Shown here piece after piece: positions 14,605-20,634 of a stretch of DNA of 20,634 nucleotides; position 1 is the stretch's first letter; every line of letters begins with the position of its first letter. Under the pieces are notes generated by a model, which was not told the DNA's origin, ran no database searches, and was given only the letters and a program-made list of their open reading frames with translations. The stretch is from Berkiella sp964594635 (GTDB lineage: Bacteria > Pseudomonadota > Gammaproteobacteria > Berkiellales > Berkiellaceae). The DNA lies in NCBI GenBank assembly GCA_964594635.1, contig CAZQMV010000021.1:1-20634 (forward strand), written 5' to 3'. The position numbers were made by a program, and so were the translations under genes.

Positions 14605-14673
14605 TTGGCTCCCCGAGTGGGACGATTTTCGAACTTTTCGGGTTGAGATTCTTGAAACGGTTAGAAACTGGCC
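14605..14673 (+). repeat. Gene-end repeat, copy 4 (extended form)
   Basis: Core identical to copy 2 apart from the final TTGAGAT, followed by TCTTGAAACGGTTAGAAACT and GGCC, matching copies 2 and 5. It marks the upstream border of the Fic1-DUF2971 module. The 358-bp gap 14515-14872 otherwise holds the Fic1 operators. Confidence 0.9.
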
Positions 14674-14788
14674 TAGACATCCAGTTGTTTAGACCATGCA
14701 TTGGCAGCAGCTCAGAGTTTGCATCAAATCCTTCTATTATCAATGGATGGTCCCTGAGAGCAAAAAGGCTTGCGGTGAATAGCGCCCT

Positions 14789-14815
14789 TAATCACCGCAC
14801 AAAATACAGTGATTA
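14789..14815. promoter_or_regulatory. Upstream Fic1 operator palindrome
   Basis: 27 nt with arms TAATCAC and GTGATTA; the interior reads CGCA...TACA. Same length and arms as the site at 14844. An overlapping perfect inverted repeat TGCGGTGA (14771-14778) / TCACCGCA (14792-14799) extends it upstream. Confidence 0.65.
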
Positions 14816-14843
14816 CGATTGCCATTGCGGTAAATAGAAGCTA

Positions 14844-14870
14844 TAATCACTGCAAATAATGCGGTGATTA
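14844..14870. promoter_or_regulatory. Fic1 operator overlapping the ribosome binding site
   Basis: TAATCACTGCA ... TGCGGTGATTA, 27 nt, two near-perfect 11-bp arms. It ends 2 nt before ATG 14873, and its right arm contains GGTG (14863-14866), the probable Shine-Dalgarno. A protein bound here would block transcription, and folded RNA would mask the ribosome site. Confidence 0.7.
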
Positions 14871-14872
14871 AT

Positions 14873-15982
14873 ATGTGGATATACAAATATCAGGATTGGC
14901 CAAACTTCATGTGGGATGCCCAAAGACTGTCCTCTAAGCTAGCTGATCTTAGGCACCGGCAAGGACATTTGCTTGGTAGAATGGAAGGTTTGGGCTTTGA
15001 ACTTAAGCGTGAAGCTAGTCTTAACACTTTGACTAATGATGTTGTGAAATCCTCATGGATTGAGGGAGAAATCCTTAATCCTGAAGAGGTGCGCTCATCC
15101 ATTGCGCGTCGTTTGGGGGTGAATATTGCTGGATTGATACCGGCCAGCCGTGATGTTGAAGGCATTGTGGAAATGATGCTTGATGCCACACAAAAATTTT
15201 CCAAGCCCCTTACCGCGAAACGCTTATTTGATTGGCATGCGGCTTTGTTCCCCACAGGACGTAGCGGGATGCATTCCATTATTGTTGGAAATTGGCGTAA
15301 CGACGAAGATGGACCAATGCAGGTTGTCTCTGGCCCTATCGGTCATGAGAAAGTTCACTTTGAAGCGCCAAGTGTAGACAAACTTAAAAAAGAGATGTCA
15401 ATATTCCTTTCATGGTTTGAAAATAAAAGTAATCTTGATCCTGTTTTAAGGGCTGGGATTGCTCACCTTTGGTTTGTTACACTTCATCCCTTTGAAGATG
15501 GGAATGGCCGTATTGGGAGAGCCATTGCTGATATGGCGTTGGCACGTGCAGACAACATATCCGATCGCTTCTATAGCCTTTCCACCCAATTTGCATCTGA
15601 GCGGAAAGACTACTACAACCAGCTAGAAAAACAGCAACGAAGCACCCCTGAAATTACCGGTTGGTTAGAGTGGTTTCTGGATTGCCTTGGTCGCGCTATT
15701 TCTAGTGCAGAAGATACATTAGGCATAGTATTATTCAAAGCGCAGCTTTGGGCCAAGATTAACCAAAATCCTGTAAATGAGCGCCAGCGTCTTATTATCA
15801 ACCGTATGTTGGAAGATAATTTTAAGAGACATATGAACACATCAAAATATGCTAAGTTGGCTAAATGCTCGACTGATACAGCGCTGAGAGATATTCAGGA
15901 ATTAAAGGGTAGGGGAATTTTTATACAAAATCCTGGGGGTGGGCGAAGTACGAGCTATCGCTTGTTAGATGAGATTTCATAA
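14873..15982 (+). CDS. Class II Fic AMPylase with C-terminal winged helix (Fic1)
   Basis: 369 aa from ATG 14873. A GTG at 14864 lies inside the operator, whereas ATG 14873 gives the usual family N-terminus MWIYKYQDWPNF (DUF4172-like) and has GGTG 6 nt upstream. The inhibitory-helix motif SSWIEG fits S-x-x-x-E-G (S60, E64, G65), so the enzyme is self-inhibited from its N-terminal side. The Fic motif HPFEDGNGRIGR (205-216) is complete, with catalytic H205. The C-terminal 65 residues form a winged helix (recognition helix near STDTALRDIQEL). Fic enzymes transfer AMP from ATP to target proteins. The twin palindromes upstream suggest autoregulation. The DUF2971 gene follows by 78 bp. Confidence 0.93.
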   Translation: MWIYKYQDWPNFMWDAQRLSSKLADLRHRQGHLLGRMEGLGFELKREASLNTLTNDVVKSSWIEGEILNPEEVRSSIARRLGVNIAGLIPASRDVEGIVEMMLDATQKFSKPLTAKRLFDWHAALFPTGRSGMHSIIVGNWRNDEDGPMQVVSGPIGHEKVHFEAPSVDKLKKEMSIFLSWFENKSNLDPVLRAGIAHLWFVTLHPFEDGNGRIGRAIADMALARADNISDRFYSLSTQFASERKDYYNQLEKQQRSTPEITGWLEWFLDCLGRAISSAEDTLGIVLFKAQLWAKINQNPVNERQRLIINRMLEDNFKRHMNTSKYAKLAKCSTDTALRDIQELKGRGIFIQNPGGGRSTSYRLLDEIS

Positions 15983-16060
15983 GGTGTTTGTAATCTTGTC
16001 CATTAAGTCTTATGAATGGAAAAAGCGATAACTGAGTACAGGATCTAAAACGAGTGTAAT

Positions 16061-16807
16061 ATGAAAAAATATGAATTGAATATTCCTAAGATACTATATA
16101 AATATCGGGATCTTAAAAGTGGTCATGCAGAGAAAATTCTTTCAAATGGTGAAATATATTTTGCAACAACAAACCAATTAGCAGATCATAAAGAAAAAGC
16201 TTCTTTTGTTATGAGCAAAGGTGCATGGGTTAATGATGAAAACAATTCTTTAGTGTATTTGTCCCCAGAAGAGAGCAAAAATCGCTTAATGAAAGCGGTT
16301 CGAGCTGGCCCACATGAGCCTTATGGGATTTTATCGCTTTGCGAAAGTAGAGAAGAGTTGCTGATGCATGAGCAGTATGCAGATAATTTTCAGGGTATTT
16401 GCATTGGGTTTGATTGGGATAAATTTAATCTTTATTTTGCTGGCTCGTACCCGCCGGTAAGAAACATACCTCGATGCGTGATTTATCAAGAAACTACCGA
16501 AATTGATGCTGCTCATGTTACACCAGAGCAATGGTTAGAAATATTTTGTAGCAAATTACCTAAATATTCTTATGAAAAAGAGTGCAGACTTTTCTACACA
16601 AAAGGGAAACATGTTAGTGAATTTGTGAGGCAAGCTATCAAAGAAATTATTTTTGGTTATAAGGTTTCTTTAGATAAAATCTTGCAAGTTAAGGCATTAG
16701 TTGGCGATCTTTCAGGAATTAGCTTTTATATTGCACAAAAAATCGATAACAAAGTTCAAATTAAAAATTTAAACTTAGAAAAATGTTTTGAGCTGGAATT
16801 AGATTAA
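16061..16807 (+). CDS. DUF2971 family protein
   Basis: 248 aa. Family landmarks: ILYKYRDL near the N-terminus (11-18), ILSNGEIYFATTNQLAD, GILSLCESREELLMHEQYAD, GICIGFD, and YEKECRLFY. Canonical members often read LMWSHYA and NDP where this one has LMHEQYA and ADH, so it is somewhat diverged. Function not established; members are frequent in accessory and defence-rich regions. It shares the interval between two repeat copies with Fic1, which suggests the two move together. Start ATG 16061 has only a weak ribosome site. Confidence 0.82.
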   Translation: MKKYELNIPKILYKYRDLKSGHAEKILSNGEIYFATTNQLADHKEKASFVMSKGAWVNDENNSLVYLSPEESKNRLMKAVRAGPHEPYGILSLCESREELLMHEQYADNFQGICIGFDWDKFNLYFAGSYPPVRNIPRCVIYQETTEIDAAHVTPEQWLEIFCSKLPKYSYEKECRLFYTKGKHVSEFVRQAIKEIIFGYKVSLDKILQVKALVGDLSGISFYIAQKIDNKVQIKNLNLEKCFELELD

Positions 16808-16880
16808 AAGGATAAGTTGATTTTGAAAATGGAAAATCATTTTCAATGCTCAAGTTTTTATATTGTTAGCAAACTAGAAT

Positions 16881-16949
16881 TTGGCTCCCCGAGTGGGACG
16901 ATTTTCGAACTTTTCGGGTTGAGATAGCAGAAACAGTTCGATATTGGCC
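16881..16949 (+). repeat. Gene-end repeat, copy 5 (extended form)
   Basis: Core identical to copy 4, then AGCAGAAACAGTTCGATATT and GGCC, matching the extension of copies 2 and 4. It separates the Fic1-DUF2971 module from the Fic2 module. In the 421-bp gap 16808-17228, the rest holds only the Fic2 operator array. Confidence 0.9.
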
Positions 16950-17093
16950 TGAACGCTTAGCCGAAACCTTCCATTGATAGTAGATGGCCTTAGGCTTTAC
17001 CCACCATTACTAATGGATAGCTTGTAGCTGTATAGTCGGATTTACTCCAACCATCATTTGAAGAATATTTTGCTTACTATAGTGTATAGCAAC

Positions 17094-17187
17094 CTACTAA
17101 TTTCAAAAATTTAGTAGCAAATTAGTAGCAATCATATTATATTAACTTCATTGATACTAATTTTTATAAATTAGTATCAAATTAGTA
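17094..17187. promoter_or_regulatory. Fic2 operator array of ACTAATT half-sites
   Basis: Two inverted repeats plus extra half-sites. CTACTAA (17094-17100) pairs with TTAGTAG (17111-17117), followed by a third AATTAGTAG (about 17120-17127). GATACTAATTT (17153-17163) pairs perfectly with AAATTAGTATC (17168-17178), followed by AAATTAGTAA (about 17179-17188). All are within 135 bp of the Fic2 start. Sequence differs from the Fic1 operators. Confidence 0.7.
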
Positions 17188-17228
17188 ATTAATTAAATTT
17201 TACTGTATGAAATGAAGGTCGCTTAGTT

Positions 17229-18578
17229 GTGAAAATTCCAGCTGTTCCTCCCAAAATTGATGCTCATAGCAATGAAATATTGAAAAAGGTGAGAAGCTTA
17301 CCTGAATTAAAGTGTAATATCACTGATAATAAAGGTCGCTATTCACATTGGGATAAGCTCCGATTTTTGCCGCCACCAGAAGGGTATTCTTCGGAACAAT
17401 GGTGGGTATCCCTTAAGAATGCTCGTAGACAAATGTATAAAAATATAAATATAAATGATCCAGACGGAAAACCATTTGTCTTTTTGTATAGCGATGAAAT
17501 AATGAGTGCACTTCACTGGCTAGATCAAAATGCTTCCGGAATGATTGGATCCTCTCAGCCTATTGTTAATTCCCAAATGAAAAATACTTATCTGATCAGA
17601 TCCTTAATAGAAGAAGCTATCACTTCTAGTCAATTAGAAGGGGCTTCAACTACTTGGAGAGTAGCAAAAGAGATGTTAAGGCAAGGTAGAAAGCCTTCTG
17701 ATAAAAATGAACAAATGATTTATAACAACTACATTGCGATGCAGTTTATTAGGGAATATAAACAAGAAAAGCTGACTCCAGCGATGTTGTTAGAATTGCA
17801 GAAGATTTTAACAGAAAATACATTGGAAGATGAAAGTCACGCCGGTTATTTCAGAACAATGGAAGATGATGTGAGGGTTGTAAGCTATCGTGGTGATATT
17901 CTTCATGTCCCGCCATCTGCTGAATTACTTACTCAACGAATAAATAATTTATGTAATTTTGCAAATCAAGCAACCGCAGATATTTTTATCCATCCTGTCA
18001 TTAAATCAATAATATTACATTTCTTAATGGGATATGAACATCCTTTTGTAGATGGCAATGGTAGAACGGCTAGAGCATTATTTTATTGGAGTATGGCTCA
18101 ACAAAATTATTGGTTAATAGAATTCATTTCAATTTCAAAAATGATTAAGAAAGCTCCTGTAAAATATGGAAAAGCTTTTCTTTATACTGAAACAGATGAA
18201 AATGATTTAACTTATTTTATCGGCCATCAACTTGAAATAATCAAAGAAGCGATTAATGACTTATATATATATATCGATAAAAAAACAAAAGATATTACTT
18301 CAGCAGAAGAGTTATTTTCTACTTCTACAAAATTAAGAGATAAGCTTAATTATCGTCAATTGGCGTTAATTAAGCATGCGCTCAAGCATCCGGGCTTTAT
18401 ATACAAAATAACTGAGCATCAAAATAGTCATGGAATTGTGTATGAAACAGCACGAACTGATTTGTTACAATTATCTGATAAATTTAATTTCTTGATTAAA
18501 GAGAGAAAAGGCAAAGGATTTGTTTTTAGAGCGCCGCGAGATCTAACGGACATAATTCAACAGCAATTGAAGCAATAA
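17229..18578 (+). CDS. Class II Fic AMPylase with C-terminal winged helix (Fic2)
   Basis: 449 aa from GTG 17229 (GAAGG at 17214-17218). The N-terminal region carries GRYSHWDKLRF and EQWWVSLKNAR, usual for COG3177 Fic proteins. The inhibitory helix has SSQLEG (S133, E137, G138). The Fic motif HPFVDGNGRTAR (271-282) is complete with H271. The C-terminal 90 residues (from about 360) include a winged helix near HGIVYETARTDLLQL. Expected activity: AMP transfer onto a target protein, self-inhibited until relieved. It is not a recent duplicate of Fic1, since the two differ in length and throughout outside the motifs. Flanked by direct repeat copies 5 and 6. Confidence 0.92.
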   Translation: MKIPAVPPKIDAHSNEILKKVRSLPELKCNITDNKGRYSHWDKLRFLPPPEGYSSEQWWVSLKNARRQMYKNININDPDGKPFVFLYSDEIMSALHWLDQNASGMIGSSQPIVNSQMKNTYLIRSLIEEAITSSQLEGASTTWRVAKEMLRQGRKPSDKNEQMIYNNYIAMQFIREYKQEKLTPAMLLELQKILTENTLEDESHAGYFRTMEDDVRVVSYRGDILHVPPSAELLTQRINNLCNFANQATADIFIHPVIKSIILHFLMGYEHPFVDGNGRTARALFYWSMAQQNYWLIEFISISKMIKKAPVKYGKAFLYTETDENDLTYFIGHQLEIIKEAINDLYIYIDKKTKDITSAEELFSTSTKLRDKLNYRQLALIKHALKHPGFIYKITEHQNSHGIVYETARTDLLQLSDKFNFLIKERKGKGFVFRAPRDLTDIIQQQLKQ

Positions 18579-18604
18579 GCTATGTGAGTTTGCTTAATTT
18601 GATA

Positions 18605-18649
18605 TGGCTCCCCGAGTGGGGCGATTTTCGAACTTTTCAGGATGAGATA
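18605..18649 (+). repeat. Gene-end repeat, copy 6 (variant)
   Basis: TGGCTCCCCGAGTGGGG / CGATTTTCGAACTTTTCAGG / ATGAGAT. Like copy 1 it has the CCCC-GAGT-GGGG stem and has lost the distal CGGG. Decayed similarity to the extension continues (AGAAAAATACGATAACTATT). It lies 26 nt after the Fic2 stop. Confidence 0.85.
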
Positions 18650-18715
18650 GAAAAATACGATAACTATTGGAAATAAGTTACCTATGCTGTAGTCCAACTT
18701 GGGACTAAGCTGGAT

Positions 18716-19276
18716 CTAGGTTGTTCCAGTCTTCGTCCTATATTCCTTAACGAGATTTCTGATATTTTCTATACAATCGAATTGACATTTCTCTTGCAGC
18801 TTTTGGGGCAAAAGCTCATGCTGGACCATTAACTTGACTGCTTCCTCTCTGCAAACGGTACAAGGTGAACATTCATAAACCCATAAAAGACATGTCAGTA
18901 AAGCAGGTTCAAAATGTTTACCGCAGATATCGATTAATGTACTGCAGGAATTATGTATGTCAATTTCATTGTCTAAGCGAGTTAACATTTTATCGATAAT
19001 TAAGTGATCTCCAGATTGATAATTGTGTACGAATAACCTAAGTATAATTTGAAGGCTAATTGGGTCATATTGATTGCACAGCAATAGAGCCAACTGGCGA
19101 ATAGCTTTATCCTTGTTGTTAGATAATGCTTGAATAACGGCACTTTGTAGCTCAAAATCGTCAGAAGCTGCTAACTCAAAAATTTTTTGATTCAACTCAG
19201 GAAGTTCGAGTGCCGAAAAAACTTCAAAATATCTTAATTGGCGCCTAGCTTTAAAGATTAAAACGAGGTAAATCAC
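18716..19276 (-). CDS. HEAT-like helical repeat protein, hypothetical
   Basis: 186 aa from GTG (19274-19276). The protein is built of amphipathic helix pairs with HEAT-like spacing, for example LNQKIFELAASDDFELQSAV, IQALSNNKDKAIRQLALLL and the following units to about residue 150. A cysteine group (CSPCTVC, near 141-147) is visible. No signal peptide. No ribosome site is evident before the GTG, and the first 13 residues do not fit a repeat, so the true gene may have been longer and lost its 5' end. Divergent from the F-box gene with a 27-bp gap. Confidence 0.55.
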   Translation of the reverse strand: MIYLVLIFKARRQLRYFEVFSALELPELNQKIFELAASDDFELQSAVIQALSNNKDKAIRQLALLLCNQYDPISLQIILRLFVHNYQSGDHLIIDKMLTRLDNEIDIHNSCSTLIDICGKHFEPALLTCLLWVYECSPCTVCREEAVKLMVQHELLPQKLQEKCQFDCIENIRNLVKEYRTKTGTT

Positions 19277-19303
19277 AGTCTATACATTAGAGGAAGCATC
19301 AAG

Positions 19304-20152
19304 ATGAAGACAAGCCCTGGATCAAAGTTAATACAAACTTATCAGCTGCCCAAAGAAATAAAATTAGCAATTCTTAGTATCCTTGCAGATTTTAGTGATA
19401 TTAAAAGAATGTTTCGTGTAAGTAAAGAATGGCAAGGTGCTGTACAAAAAATAGCAAGCGATTGGATTGATACTTATTTCCCTTATCTTAAAAAAACTAA
19501 ACCTAATGAAACAAATTCAGATCCCTTAAAGGTATTAACGAAAGAATTCATTTCGTATATGGAAGATATGAAATGCATTCATCCTGTTCAATATAAAAAA
19601 GAAATGGGAAAATTAGAACATATCATGGCGGCGCTTCGCGGAGATAAAGAAAAAGTCGCAAAAATAGTGGGCAATGATCTACATTTGAAGAGTAATCAAT
19701 TATTGTGCGCGCTTCTTTTAATGAATGGGCACACTTTGCCAACTTTAAATTATGGTCGCTTTGTCACTCAAAACGATGTCTATAGTTTAGCCTTAGCAAG
19801 AGCAGCTTATTATGGCAACCTCGCAGCGGTAAAACGTATACTCACTGAAGATATTAAACTTTCTTTTAAAATTGAGGGTAGTTGTGATCCCCTATCATTA
19901 GCGGCTATGAATAACCATTTATCTGTTGTGCAACATTTGCTAACAGTAGAAAATAAACCGGAAGACTATATAGATTATGCTTTTGAGCAGGCAGCTATGA
20001 ATCGTAATTATTTAGTTCTTCAACATTTGTATAAAACAGAAGCTGTTTCTAATAGAGCAAAAAGCCATGCGGCTTTCATTTGTGGTTCTAATCTTCCGTT
20101 TGAAATGAAATTTGAAGGTGAGGCAGAACCATTAGAATGTAGGGTTATGTAA
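19304..20152 (+). CDS. F-box plus ankyrin-like repeat protein, probable host-directed effector
   Basis: 282 aa. Residues about 14-56 fit an F-box: LPKEIKLAILSILADFSDIK, then RVSKEWQGAV and a terminal W. F-boxes bind Skp1 in eukaryotic SCF ubiquitin ligases, so in a bacterium this points to action inside a host cell. Residues about 156-260 form degenerate ankyrin-type units (ALARAAYYGNLAAVKRIL; PLSLAAMNNHLSVVQHLL; FEQAAMNRNYLVLQHLY), a likely target-recognition region. No signal peptide; delivery through a Dot/Icm-type system is inferred from the family context only. Start ATG 19304 has AGAGGAAG upstream. Confidence 0.72.
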   Translation: MKTSPGSKLIQTYQLPKEIKLAILSILADFSDIKRMFRVSKEWQGAVQKIASDWIDTYFPYLKKTKPNETNSDPLKVLTKEFISYMEDMKCIHPVQYKKEMGKLEHIMAALRGDKEKVAKIVGNDLHLKSNQLLCALLLMNGHTLPTLNYGRFVTQNDVYSLALARAAYYGNLAAVKRILTEDIKLSFKIEGSCDPLSLAAMNNHLSVVQHLLTVENKPEDYIDYAFEQAAMNRNYLVLQHLYKTEAVSNRAKSHAAFICGSNLPFEMKFEGEAEPLECRVM

Positions 20153-20169
20153 GATTTACCCTCACCTGT

Positions 20170-20189
20170 CTGGCAAGGTTGCTTGCCAG
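20170..20189 (+). terminator. Hairpin after the F-box/ankyrin gene
   Basis: CTGGCAAG / GTTG / CTTGCCAG, a perfect 8-bp stem 17 nt after the stop. The T-rich stretch that follows is interrupted (GCTCACTTTCTT), so it is a moderate terminator candidate. Confidence 0.55.
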
Positions 20190-20269
20190 GCTCACTTTCT
20201 TAATCAAGCAGGGGACAAGAAAAGCGTAATAAATAAAATCTTTCGTTTCCTCGCGACTGCTTGCTCATT

Positions 20270-20415
20270 TAAAACATATAGCGCTTTTTTTTCAGCAACA
20301 ATTTTTCTTGCTCTGCCTTACTAAGATGAGCATATTTTTCTGGAATAGTTATGTTGTTCTGATATAACAGCCCTACTTTTAAATGAGAAGTAAAGACTCT
20401 GTCATTGCGAGCGTC
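20270..20415 (-). pseudogene. Start-less minus-strand gene tail cut by a REP-like element
   Basis: Reading VFTSHLKVGLLYQNNITIP, EKYAHLSKAEQEKLLLKKKR, YMF and TAA (20270-20272). The sequence is protein-like, but the frame reaches a stop at 20416-20418 with no start codon. The coding-like stretch ends at about 20401, where the REP-like sequence begins. Family not recognised. Confidence 0.35.
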
Positions 20416-20430
20416 TTAGCGAAACAATCT
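20401..20430 (+). repeat. REP-like palindromic element
   Basis: GTCATTGCGAGCG...AGCGAAACAATCT. The GTCATTGCGAG / CGAA.CAATC pair resembles a short interspersed palindrome seen in many bacterial genomes. It lies 25 nt before the next start codon. Confidence 0.4.
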
Positions 20431-20454
20431 AGCTTTTTTTATTAAGGAGGAAAA

Positions 20455-20634
20455 ATGAGAATGCTTAATGAAAGAGAAATTTCTTTTGTAAGCGCAGGAA
20501 ATTATCCTCTTGTGTCATTTCTAAGCGGCGTAACACTTGGTCTTGTGGGTTATTCGATAAGTAATAAATACGATTTTTCTTTCTTTGACCAATTTTGCAC
20601 TCGTTTAACTCTCTTAGGTATATCCACAGCATCA
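20455..20634 (+). CDS. Small bacteriocin-like protein with double-glycine-type leader (3' end outside window)
   Basis: 60 codons visible, open at the window end. The ribosome site AAGGAGG (20444-20450) is the strongest in the window. The N-terminus MRMLNEREISFVSAG resembles class II bacteriocin/microcin leaders (M-x-x-L-x-x-x-E-I-x-x-V-S-G-G type) with SAG where GG is usual; cleavage would fall near residue 15. The segment after it contains a GxxxG (GVTLG) in a hydrophobic stretch, a motif known from two-peptide bacteriocins. A peptidase-ABC exporter would be expected nearby but is not in the window. Alternatively an unrelated small membrane protein. Confidence 0.45.
   Translation, partial: MRMLNEREISFVSAGNYPLVSFLSGVTLGLVGYSISNKYDFSFFDQFCTRLTLLGISTAS

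Noticed and set aside
14643..14837. 64-codon + strand ORF inside the repeat extension
   Set aside because: It runs through the repeat and the Fic1 operators, has no ribosome site and is not protein-like.
14864..14872. GTG start for Fic1 at 14864
   Set aside because: It lies inside the operator's right arm. ATG 14873 gives the usual family N-terminus and has GGTG at proper spacing.
14890..15279. 129-codon minus-strand ORF inside Fic1
   Set aside because: Antisense shadow of a well-supported Fic gene.
17094..17187. Iterons of a replication origin
   Set aside because: The half-sites are arranged as palindromes directly upstream of Fic2, and no Rep gene or DnaA box cluster is seen.
1721..18649. 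Integron attC sites as the identity of the repeat
   Set aside because: Only copy 1 has a GTTRRRY-like end (GTTGAAT); other copies have GTTGAGA or GTTCAGA. There is no matching inverse core, and no integrase gene is seen.
1721..18649. CRISPR array
   Set aside because: Copies are kilobases apart with genes between them; no regular spacers.

Overview
The window is AT-rich and mixes housekeeping-type enzymes with genes typical of an intracellular, eukaryote-associated gammaproteobacterium. The clues are an F-box plus ankyrin-like protein, a HEAT-like protein, a TIKI/ChaN-like protein, a phospholipase D-like protein with two HKD motifs, and two Fic AMPylation enzymes. I infer Legionellales (Legionella, Coxiellaceae or a relative). 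No rRNA or tRNA is visible to confirm this.

Layout. 0-3.5 kb: a TIKI/ChaN-like candidate effector (-), a DUF488 protein, a SAM methyltransferase, and a convergent membrane-associated diiron 'metal-dependent hydrolase' with a perfect palindrome upstream. 3.5-8.3 kb: an L,D-transpeptidase; a chimera of an IS3-type transposase N-terminus with a YegD-like Hsp70; a decayed HipA tail; a phospholipase D-like protein; a nuclease-like gene tail. 8.3-11.9 kb: the formaldehyde detoxification pair frmA-frmB (1-nt overlap), then an exported DUF1254/DUF1214 protein ending in a 14-bp hairpin. 11.9-14.5 kb: Fic and AAA-ATPase fragments, an NADPH:quinone-type oxidoreductase, a GST::HipA chimera, a second oxidoreductase tail, and a DUF1653 protein. 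14.6-18.65 kb: two intact class II Fic genes with a DUF2971 gene between them. 18.7 kb to the end: a HEAT-like protein and an F-box/ankyrin protein in divergent orientation, then a truncated small protein with a double-glycine-like bacteriocin leader.

Most unusual feature: a conserved element of about 45 nt (about 70 nt in three copies) occurs six times, always on the + strand and 26-132 nt after the stop codon of a + strand gene. A seventh, divergent copy is possible. The copies at 14605, 16881 and 18605 delimit two modules, [Fic1-DUF2971] and [Fic2]. Each Fic gene has its own set of palindromes just upstream, suggesting autoregulation through the C-terminal winged helix. A decayed copy of the Fic1-type palindrome lies at 4664-4690 with no Fic gene, in the same position relative to a repeat copy. 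With the in-frame chimeras and gene tails, this suggests a locus repeatedly cut and rejoined, with the repeats marking many module borders. Whether the repeat is a 3'-end RNA signal, a miniature mobile element or a recombination site cannot be decided from this window alone.
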